Assembly: GCA_963920665.1 (NCBI GenBank)
Contig: OY987269.1
Span: forward strand, 19,346,501-19,410,500
From: Straminergon stramineum
Lineage: Eukaryota; Streptophyta; Bryopsida; Hypnales; Calliergonaceae
Length of the DNA: 64,000 nt
Direction: 5' to 3'
Made by a program: the position numbers and the translations under genes. Under the pieces are notes generated by a model that did not search any database, had not been told where the DNA came from, and was given only the letters and a program-made list of their open reading frames with translations. Below are positions 1 to 9,865 of the stretch, in pieces (position 1 is the stretch's first letter; each line of letters begins with the position of its first letter).

Positions 1-2
1 AA

Positions 3-413
3 CTATTCGAACATGGCTATGATTTGGGCAGGGATAGTATTCCATAAAGAAATAGATTGGTGATTTGGCACACGGTTGTAGGATGCAATGTCAAGAATTT
101 AACTCGTGAGGAAGCCATAATTCCTACTAACTAGGTTGGACCAAGCGATTGCATGCCAGAGTGGTCCAATCAAGGCTATGGAGGACTTCCTTTGGTCATC
201 TTGAAGGATGTTGAAGATGATTGGTCAGATGAAGATGATGTTGATGATGATCCAACACCCATGACATTTGGTGAGAGACACGAATGCCAAGAAGATCGGG
301 AAGACATTGAATACCAACAACAAATGCAGGAGGCTATGTGCCGAAGTGTGGAAGAGCGGGGTTGGCAACATGATGGGTCCAACTATCATGACTATAATGC
401 ACGTGGATCATGA
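3..413 (+). pseudogene. C-terminal tail of a decayed, truncated ORF
   Basis: One reading frame runs from the window edge to a stop at 411-413, interrupted by TAA at 45-47 and TAG at 132-134. The last 86 codons are strongly acidic (a run of Asp/Glu around residues 21-33) and then Glu/Gln-rich. I recognise no domain. The acidic character recalls the tail of the hAT-like ORF downstream, but that is only a resemblance. The frame stays open on both sides of each stop, so it reads as an old coding sequence broken by point mutations. The 5' part lies outside the window. Confidence 0.4.
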
Positions 414-1589
414 GATGAGATAGGTGGTTCAAATTATGGTAACACCCCCCGAGTTGGCTCTCAAAGTATAGGAGGAAGCCATGGAACAACATACTATTTG
501 AATTGTTTTTGAATGAATATCAATTTTTGACAAATCAAAAATATCTCTTGTTTGAGTGCAAAGTGCAATATTTCTTCTTGAATGTAGATGGATATTTAGT
601 TGACAAGCTTGTATGAAAAATTGCATGATGTATGATGTGTGGGTGCAAAGTTTCTGAGCATATTCAATTTAATTTGGAAGAAGTCTTGGAAGAAGACCAT
701 TTCATTTATGATATGGAATTACTTAGACCTTCTTAGAAGTTGTGTTCCAACGATTTCATTCATATTTGAATTATCATGACAACCCGTTAAAGCAATTGTG
801 GTTTTATTGTTTTAGTGTCTATACTTATAATGTATCAACTATGAAGAGACGTAATTAGTAAATTCATCACAAATTTACATTGAAGGATTTTAAAGTAATT
901 TACATAGATGATTTGTTTGGAAAAGGAAGTTATATCTTATTCACTTGAAATCTTTGGAAGCAAACATGAAGCATGTGACCGTATTTTTGTTGGCATGTAA
1001 TTTTGAGATTAAATTGTCATATGGTTTTTTTTTAAGAGAACTTTCTAGTAGCAAATGATTTTATCAATTCAAACAAAATTCTAACGTGATTCATGAAGTA
1101 AAATCGAAAAACAAAGAAAGTGATTCAATTTTAGTGTTTTTTCAAAAAGGTTTAGGACTTTATGGCACTTGGATTTTTAGAAGCCTTTGGGTTCAAAATT
1201 TAGACCCTCAATTTTTTTTCATTGCATTTTTTTCATAAAATGAACAAAGGAAAATAGGAAATTAAGCTTTAAATGCATGGGTCACAAAATAAATGTGTGT
1301 CCAATATTTTCCTAAACCCTAAACCATAATAAATTTGTTATTTTGGGTACCGGTTCTTTGTATATTTATTAAAAATATCTTTTGAAATTCTATTGTAGCA
1401 CTCAAAAATGAATTACAAAAATAATTGGAAATGACTTTTCTCTTTATAAATTTGTACAGTGCAATGTTCTTTTTCTTCATTGCTAAGGACTCTTAGAAAT
1501 GAGCATGAAATGTACCAAATTTCAAAAACGAAATCACATTAGAAATTCTTTTACAATGAAAAATTAAAGATAGAGACTAAATTCGGGGA
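414..1589. other. AT-rich stretch without a recognised gene
   Basis: Low-complexity AT-rich sequence with short poly-T runs. No reading frame with a recognisable domain was seen on either strand. Confidence 0.5.
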
Positions 1590-1870
1590 AGCTTGAGCGA
1601 ACGGACGGTCAGGATGGCAGACAGGCTCCAAAGACCTCGGACAACAACGCGGATGGGTTTGCGGACAAGTAGATAGGATGGCGGACGGGCTCCAGAAACT
1701 GCGGACAACGATGCAGATGGGGTTGCGGACAAGCGGACGGGGTAAAAGAAATTACCCCAGGGTAAAAAACCGATTTGACAAATGTCACAAGACGTCAGCA
1801 AGAGTCGAGGCCGCGAACGTCCAAAGTCCGGACATTGGCGGTTGCATCCGGACATCTTATCAACCCTAGG
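1590..1870. repeat. CGGAC-rich block with a 63-bp tandem duplication
   Basis: This GC-rich patch stands out from its AT-rich surroundings. Two imperfect 63-bp units lie at about 1613-1675 and 1676-1739; each contains GGATGGC, a GGCTCCA core, CGGACAAC and TTGCGGACAAG. Similar CGGAC/GTCCG-rich sequence recurs at 3843-3960 and 8536-8790, around and between the decayed ORFs. The blocks may mark ends or subterminal regions of an element carrying these ORFs, but I could not define terminal inverted repeats or target duplications. Confidence 0.5.
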
Positions 1871-1912
1871 ACCATCATTCCTAATGTTCCCCGTACATTG
1901 TAGGATGCTTCG

Positions 1913-3481
1913 ATGCAAACGAAAGGCGGTGAGGTGGAAGAGCTACAATTGAAATTAGATGAAGCAATTCAAGAGAAAATCCTTGTTGAGTTGGAGTTGA
2001 ACCGATTTCAAAAAATCATGGGCATGGAAGAATGCATGCCAAAGAGCGGATTAGAGTCTCGATGGTTGGCATGGGTACAGAAACTCCAAAACAAACCCTC
2101 TGTAGCGTCTTGAGCAATGAAAGGGCTTATGAAATTTGCAATGAAGTCGGATGAAGAATGCAATGCCATAGAGACCTCTTTGGTTTGGTTCAAAAAAGTG
2201 TTTGATGAACATCCAAGGGGTTCCAACGAAATTACATGTTGGGGGGACATGGATGACATGTTTGAGTGGTTGAACCACGCAAATAAGGACGATGTTCCAC
2301 ACATCGATTGGGCCTTGGAAGTAGAAGAAGGGTGAGTCCCTTACAACACGCTTTCAGCGCACGTCAAGGAGAAAGAGAAGACAATAGTGCATGCTTGCGA
2401 CCCAACCCTAGGAATCTTGAATAGTCATTGTAGCTTTTGCCAAGGTCCTTTTGGCCCCGAAGGAGCCCTGACCATAGGCCAATGTCGCCACACTTTTCAC
2501 GTGACATGCATCGTGAAAGCATCACTCATTCGTTCGATTTGTGTTGAGTGTCGTTCTCCTCTCAGCCCTTGGTTCTACGAAATACTTGGGATCTTGGAAG
2601 ATATGCCCCCCGGCCACGAATACAACCGATGGACCCTTCTTCTTGATCAAGGGCCATACCAGTTCTAAAATTTCTTGCATTGGAGGCGACCTCTTACATG
2701 GGATTCAATTGAATATTGACATGGATTGTATGAGGAGTTTGGAGAGCCAGTGGATCCTTTCATGTAGATGATCCTCAACAAAGAGGTGGAGTTGTGGGCC
2801 CGGGGTATTGAAGATGGTGAGGCTCGTGAATTGTTTTGTCGCAACATGGGGGGCCATTGGAGTGTGCAATACAAGAAGTTTTTTCGGATTCCCGACAAAG
2901 AAGTGCAAAAAGGGCCAAACAACACTTGGGTAGAGGTGGAGCATGCTCAAGAGTTCAATGAGCAATACGGGGCTTATAATCACACTTTGATTGGTAGGGC
3001 CCTTTTCTTGTCAAAGTTGGAAGAAGTTGCCAAAGCTCATGCTCTTGCCGAAATAGATGGGAAAACAACTACAGGGCATTCATTTGTGGAGGTAGCTAGG
3101 GCATTTGATAAGAGGATAGGTGACATCATAGCTCACTGGAGGGGGGTTCTATTGGCCAGTTTTCGACCAATAGGGTTACCCATCGAAGTTGATGACGAAT
3201 AAGTCAATGTGTTCGTAGATCAAGTGGATGCTGCGTTGAGGGCCTTGAAGGTTGAAGAAGTAGATTTATCTCCAAAGTGAACCTCAAAACGGAAGAGAGA
3301 GGATGACAATGACGATGACCACTCTCCAGAAACCAAACGATAGTTTTCAGCGATTGACATGGAGGTTAGATCCGGAGGAGGTGTTGTCTATAGTCTTGGG
3401 CCAAATACTCGACGAATGAGTGCAAGACTTTTGGCTAAGGAGGGGCCATCTCACGATTTAGGAGAGAGTAGTGGTTCTTAA
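1913..3481 (+). pseudogene. Decayed coiled-coil/RING-type ORF, copy 1
   Basis: A single frame of about 523 codons runs from ATG 1913 to TAA 3479-3481. It is broken by eight in-frame stops (TGA 2111, TGA 2333, TAA 2666, TGA 2717, TAG 2765, TAA 3200, TGA 3278, TAG 3341) and no frameshift that I could find. The start is a short Glu/Leu-rich probable coiled coil (VEELQLKLDEAIQEK). Near 2414-2560 is a RING-like metal-binding pattern: CSFC, then GQC, then TFHVTC, then CVEC. An MPP-x-HE-x-N motif follows, then a basic, Ser-rich tail. The order of parts matches the longer minus-strand ORF at 12583-9866. A RING would suggest a ubiquitin ligase, but this copy cannot make a full protein. The frame may extend upstream through a TAG at 1901 to about 1860. 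Confidence 0.6.
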
Positions 3482-4284
3482 ATGTAAGAGAGGCTTTCCT
3501 TATTCTATTATGTTTAATAGTATAGAAGTATATCGAGTGTGGCTTGAATGTTATAAGGGTTGAGTACTACTAATAATTCATTTTACTCATAATGAATTTT
3601 GATTTGATTTGAAGTTCTAAATATATCCAAATATCAATATATATATCTTTGAATTAATCATTTGTTTTGCTTTCTTTTAAATTCATGCTATTATAAAGGA
3701 CACCTTTTTGTGAAGTATGTTTTTTTCATGCTCATCTAGAAATTTTAAATTATAAAACCCTTTGACAAAACCATAATTTTATGAAATCTCCTAATTCCAT
3801 CCATAAATCCATATTTTTCCCCACCTCTCTTGAAGCATTGAATGCGGTCTACCCCGCCCGTCTGCCCGTCTGCCTAAATTGCCCGTCCGCACAACTGCCT
3901 ATCTGCCCAACCTCCCATCCGCAAGGAGCGCGCCGTCCACTGCGGAATCAACCAACGTCGGATTGTGTATTCTATGGATTCAAAAATGGTCTTCAACGGT
4001 CAAGGCCAGTTTTGGAGACTATAACTATAGGAAAGAAGTCATTTGAGAGCACTCTTGAAAAACTAAACGCTAAGATTTCCAAAGGTTAGGAGCTGCAATT
4101 TTTGTGTCCCTTGCTTGGTAATGTATAGTTTAGTGGACGGGAGGGCCTTGATTTTCAAGGCTTTGTGCACTCATTTTTTTATAATATTTGGACATTGTTC
4201 ATCCGGTCTTTACATTTTGAATTTGATTCCAATATACGGAATTAAAATTTGTGACTTGTCACTATGAGTAAGGATTGATCTAGT
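3482..4284. other. Spacer between two decayed ORFs, with a CGGAC/GTCCG-rich patch
   Basis: 3482-3840 is AT-rich and carries no gene. 3843-3960 is rich in GCCCGTCTG/GTCCGC words, like the blocks at 1590-1870 and 8536-8790 in reverse sense. A 102-codon frame over 3781-4089 has no recognisable domain and looks fortuitous. Confidence 0.4.
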
Positions 4285-7200
4285 TGGTATGGTATCCCAT
4301 CAACCGGTAAGGTAAAGTGCAAGGTTTGCAACTCGGTGTTTGCCAAGAAGATAAGCCGTATGTTGAGCCATTTAGGATATGAAGGCCCATCAAGTGTTCG
4401 TGATACAAGAGTGAGTCTTTGTTTGCAATTGACGCCAGATGTTTGAGTCCTATTTATTTGATCTAATGGGGCATTCTCGCGAAGACCGATCATTGACAAT
4501 GTAGATGTTGGTAGCATGCGTATGGTAAAGAGCGATTTTTCAAATGAGAGGGATATGACACGTTCTACTCAAGAAGACTCATGCACAGCACCGGAAGAAT
4601 TTGTTGGTGTAGGATCCAAAGTAAACCGAACTACAAAAACATCTAGTGATCGTGAGACTCCTAGGGCATCAGGCAGTAGACCTCAAAGATAGAGTAGTCT
4701 AGTGGATGGCTTTGAATCCACAACAAAACGCAATTTGAATGCAGTGTGGGCCAATTTCTTTTATGTGGCAAACATACCATTTGTCGTAGCTCAAAATCCA
4801 GCATTTAAAGAAGCAGTGAAAAAAATAGCCGAGTGCTATGGGCCCTACACTCCACCATTGTATCATGATTTACGCCATAAATTGCTTGACCAAGCGAAGA
4901 CCGACATCAAGACAAAGCTTCATAATAGGACCGAAGATAGCATTAGGAAGTTTGGAGCAACATTATCTATTGATGGATGGAGCTTGGTTACCAATCGACT
5001 ATTGATAAATGCCATGCTTGTATCTTTTGAGGGTGAGCAATTTCTGGGATCGGTGGATACAAATGGAGTCGAAAAGAATGCTTTTTTTTTGGCCTCTGTC
5101 TTGGAAAAGTTTATAGAACAAGTAGGCCCTATAAATGTTGTACAAGTGATTGTAGACAATGCTCTTGTAAATCCAACAGCATGGAATATGGTGTCGAGTA
5201 AATATATCTGCCCATTTTCTTTCAAGGTTGTGTGGTGCACGCCTTGAATTTGTTGCTTCAAGATTGGGGGAAACAAGAATGGATGAAGGACCTAGTGGAA
5301 AAGGCCCATACTGTTGTGAAGTTCTTCAGATTGCGGCATATGCCGCTAGCTATATTTCAAAAACACGAAACGAAGAATAGCTTATTGATGTCAATGAAAA
5401 CAAGATTTGCCTCAAATTTCTTCATGATTTCTCATTTGTTGAAGGTCAAGGCTGGATTGCAACAAAGTGTGGTGGATCCACAATGGGTAGAATATGTGCT
5501 CAAGTTACAGGACACGAAGAAGGCAAAATCTCGTATGGAGTCTCAGGAGGTGAAGAAGAGAATTTTAGATGAGCATTTTTGGACCCATGCCACTAATTTT
5601 CGAGAATTGATGGCTCCTATGGTGTTTGGTCTACGTGATTTGGATGCAAAGACACCATGCATGGGCAAGGTGTTGCACATTATGAGGAATTTAGAGAAGC
5701 ATGTCTTCTCTTTACGAAAAGAGCCCTTTGGTTTGTCCTCGGACTTAGCCATTCCTATCGAGAAGTCGTTTGGTAAGCGATGGGAAATGATAGAGACCGA
5801 TCTACATTATGCAAAAGCTCTTTTGAACCCTTACCTTCTTCACAATAAAGAACTAGCCGACGATCAATATGCAACAGACACATGCAAGCGCATTATTAGG
5901 AAAATATGTCAATCAGGAACTTATCCTCACGTAGTGAAGGAGTTTGTAGCATTTTGACACCGAGATCCTCCGTTCCACGACATGTTGGATCCGGCCGAGC
6001 AGAAATTGTCGACACATGCTTGGTGGGATTTTGAGGGTGCATGTGGCAAGCTCATTGCTCTAATTGCAAAGAGGATTTTAGCCCAACCAGTGTCATCATT
6101 TTCATGTGAATGAAATTGAAGTAGCTACTCTTCTAATCACAAAAAATCCCGGAACAAGTTGAACCCACAGAGAGCAACCGATTTGGTGTATGTATACACC
6201 AATTCTAAAGTCATAGCCACATTGAAGGAGAAGGATGAAAAGAATTGGTACCATGACAACGTGGAGTCCGAAGATTCAAAAGGGCCTATCTCAGAAGATG
6301 AGGATGATGAATCTATATCTAATGATAGAGATGCTGTGAATCATGATATGCACAATTCTGACGAAGAAATGTTTGAGACTCCTAATCAAAACAATGAAGA
6401 CTTCGGAATCAAGGATGGAGACATGTATGAGTTTCGATCAGACGAGGACAATTGTGGGCTTGATGATGATGTACCTTCGATAGCTAGATTTGTGGATGGA
6501 ACCAGATTCATGAGTAGCAAAAATCTTCTACCAAACATGGAGGATATGTATATAGAGATAAGGGCGACCAATAGGACAACAGTTGCGAATGATGGGAGTT
6601 TTGAAAAGGATGAAGTGATTCCCATTTCCGATGCTCCATCCACAATAATGGCGGTAGAAAAAAATGGCCAACATGAAGATAAGGGAGGATGTGAGGTGAA
6701 CGTTCAAATGAATGTGTGCAATGCAATTGGTGCATCAATAGTGATATCAGCAAGCAAGAAATGTGGGGAAGCAAATATTGGAAATGCCAAACTACATAAA
6801 GTACAAGACAATGTTGAAGCACATTCAATGAAGTCAGGTAGACCAATTTTTGTCAACAATGGTATTGCCAAAATGCACCTCATGGAAGATTCTCTCGAAC
6901 CACCACGTAGCGCTCTTCCACGTACACTATTTAAAACCAATGCCACGACATTCAATGGTTCAAGGAAATCACAGCTTGAAAAAAGACATTTGTCTCCTAC
7001 GAAAGAGATGGGTTCCGGAGGCAATCCAAGTCAAACCATTTTATCATGTACCAATGATGATAAGGATGAGACATTGGCTTCAATGTTTGTTCAACATTGA
7101 GGCCATCCACCACGCCATTTCTTGAAATCATTAGACCAAACATTCCAGTCTTTGAATGCAATGCAGTTAATTATTCAAGGAGCGCTAAAAGCAGAGATAT

Positions 7201-7571
7201 CAAAGGTTGAAGACCCCATCAAAGCTTGTAAAAAAAGAATAATGCAACCCTTTGCTACCTCCCCAACCAAGAGACCAAATGTGGGTAGAACCCCACTGGA
7301 TACCTATCAAGTTTCTTCAAAGAAGAAAATGAAAACAATCCCTAGCCTCAAGGAAGGCATTGGTAAGTCTATATTAAGAGCCAAAATGGAGAAGAAGACT
7401 GATAGATCAATGAGATCATTGACATCTACACAAGTACAAGAAGGAGTGAAAATTGTACAATCTTCATCAAACAACATGGAAGAGACATCTAGCGATGAAG
7501 ACGACGGATGGGGAACTAGATGTGACAGTAGTGGGACTAAGGTAAAAGGAGATAGTGATTACAAGCTTTAG
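4285..7571 (+). pseudogene. Decayed hAT-like transposase (BED finger + DUF659 + hAT C-terminal region)
   Basis: At about 4285-4430 the frame encodes a BED-finger-like segment (VKCKVCNSVFAKKISRMLSH: Cys-x2-Cys and a distal His). At 4702-5220 is a DUF659-like core with the typical IDGWS motif. After a frameshift near 5200-5232 the ORF continues through a hAT-like region ending in a motif like ATDLVYVYTNSKV and an unusually long acidic tail to 7571. In-frame stops: TGA 4444, TGA 4459, TAG 4690, TGA 5955, TGA 6111, TGA 6117, TGA 7098. DUF659/hAT proteins are cut-and-paste transposases, and domesticated copies exist in plants, but this copy is broken. The 5-8-bp target duplication and terminal repeats expected for hAT elements were not located. 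Confidence 0.75.
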
Positions 7572-8130
7572 AGATTCAAGGGATTTAGGCTTAGGTGTTT
7601 AGGTACTCATGATACATCAAGCATGTAATGGCAATTGATTGTCTAAAGCTTTCATTGTAGTTGGAGTTTGCTTATTGTTGTTGAAAATATAATTACATTT
7701 TTTTGAATTGCAAAACTAAGAGGAAAGTCCCCTCAAAATTAATTGTGTTCTTCTTTCTTTGTATGAAGCATGATACATTGCAAGATACATATATAATGCA
7801 ACAATTTTGACTTCATAATTGTCATAGAATCATACATTTGGTAATTTTCAAGGTGAAGAGAATTTTGAATTTTTTTTTAATCCTTTCCCTTGATAATTCA
7901 TAATTGCAATTATAGTGTACAATTTCTTTGGTTGAGTACACTTCAAGGGATAGTCCATATGTTATTGTAAAAAGCATTCAAGGAATCAAGGTTTACTTGA
8001 AGCTTTGTATTAAAAAAATAAGCTTTCTTCAAAAATACAAAATGTCAAGTTCGGTCTCTCTAATAGGTGAGCAAGAAACATCATTTCATTTTAAAGGTTT
8101 CGGAGATATCACTTGAAGGTTTTGAACTTT
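7572..8130. other. AT-rich stretch without a recognised gene
   Basis: This is the 3' flank of the hAT-like remnant. A 62-codon frame at 7928-8116 has no recognisable feature. Confidence 0.4.
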
Positions 8131-8132
8131 TG

Positions 8133-8230
8133 AAGGGTCAATTTTGAATTTAGGACGGAGATTTTCATTGTGCACCTTGCGACCTTGGTGCTCAACGATC
8201 ATCTCCGTCTTAAATTCAATACTAACCCTC
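8133..8230. repeat. Fold-back inverted repeat, arms of about 43 bp
   Basis: The left arm (from GGGTCAATTTTGAATTTA through GACGGAGAT to TGTGCACC) is answered by a right arm (GGTGCTCAA, ATCTCCGTC, TAAATTCAATACTAACCC). About ten bases around TTGCGACCTT form the loop. Mismatches are scattered. An RNA from either strand would fold into a long hairpin, so this is either a tiny fold-back transposon or a hairpin-RNA locus. Confidence 0.6.
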
Positions 8231-9865
8231 CAAATCCTCTAGGTCCATCTCCTAAACCTTTAGAATTAAATCACTTTCCCTCCCACATACAACAGGGAAC
8301 TGACTTGACGTTTTTCTATTTTTTTTCTTATTAAAGTTGGTTATTAGAACCAACCCAAATGATCTCATTAGGGATTGAACTTAAGATCTCCATAGAAAAC
8401 CAATACCTTCCAAGTATTGCTTGAAGATGCCTTGAAGACTCAAAGGTCATCATGACTTCTTTTTGGATGTTAAAGGTTGGATTCGTTGCACACTTATTAA
8501 GTCTTTTGGGGATTCTAAGCCCTCGCCCCATCCCGCGGTCGGTTTAGGCCTTTAGGGTTGCTACGTGTCTCCCTCTAGGCCTCTACACATCCACCACTTG
8601 CCACTAGCCAATCCGCCCGACCTCCCGTCCGCCCGAACGCATTTATCTAGGGTAAATTTGCGGATGATGTTTTTTACCCACTAGAGATGCAGCATCCAGA
8701 GAGTCTGTGCGTCCGAATATCTAGACGTCTGATTTTGGACGTGATTTTTCCTGGGACTCTCACTTTTGTCAACCCTAATTATGGTTAACCCTTTATTGTC
8801 ATAATATTAAAATTATTGGCCTTCTCTTTTCCATTTATCAATTTTGTATTTTCTTCACAAGAATCAATACATCCTTTTTTTCTTAATTATAAGCCTTATT
8901 CCCAAAGTAATTTCTACATCTAGTTTAAAAAAATGTGAACACCCTTTTATTTGTTATAGGATAACTGAAAATTGCTTCTTAAGAGTATAAGAAAAAGTGT
9001 ACCCATTTTATTTCTATATGAAGATTTAGATTTTTTTTTAAAAGGTTAGTCTGACCTTTTTTTCCTACATTATTAGATTTCAATTTTATTTGTTAAAATC
9101 GTTGCAATACTCATTTTTTTCCATTGTTACGGGTGAGTAAGTTTTGAAGAAGAATAAAAAAAACAGATCAATTGGTTTAAGACAAGAGAATATGTCTTCT
9201 TAAGAATATAAAAATAAGAAAATCCATTTTCTTCCAATGATAAGACTTTTTATTGTTTTGATAAGAGTTAGGACACCTATATTTGGAAAAAGAATTGTAA
9301 GTTTGTAACATCCAATTTTCCCAATTATAGCAATTGAATATATTATTCATAAGAATGAAAGCACCTACTCATCAACCTTTGGATCAAAGAATATTCTCTT
9401 CTAAAGTATATAAATACAAGAAGATTTTGTTTCCAAAAATATGAATACGCATTAATTTGTTAATTTGTATAGAATCAAAGAATATTTTGTTAAAGGATAT
9501 CATCATAAGAAGACCCTTCTTTTAGAGCATTACGATTTACAAATGAATATTTATTTTAGGAGAATCATAACACTCATTTTTTTGGTGGACAATCACATTT
9601 TCTCACAAGAGGTTGAAGACTTGAAGGTAGTATATGTTATAAATAATAGCAATATAAAAATAGCTATAAATAACCACAACACAAAGCCTTGTAGGTGGAA
9701 TCTAGACAGTAACAACAAATTACTCAATAGTCAATAATACTCCACAATGCAAGTATGGATATATTATGACCTTGTACTATGAGCCTCACTATACATGTAC
9801 TATACATATACTATACATGTACTATTAGAAGAAGTAATGTTGAAGTCGATAAATGGTACTAAAGT
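8231..9865. other. Spacer with a CGGAC-rich patch, then AT-rich DNA
   Basis: 8536-8790 contains CCGCCCGACC and GTCCGCCCG words and ends in a TCAACCCTA sequence also seen at the end of the 1590-1870 block. 8800-9860 is AT-rich. A 90-codon frame at 9465-9737 has no recognisable domain. Short copies of TATACATGTACTA occur near 9792-9822. Confidence 0.4.

Noticed and set aside
1913..7571. Stop-codon reassignment or RNA editing restoring the broken frames
   Set aside because: The confirmed genes in the window use TGA, TAG and TAA as normal stops, and nuclear U-to-C editing on this scale is not known. Decay is simpler.
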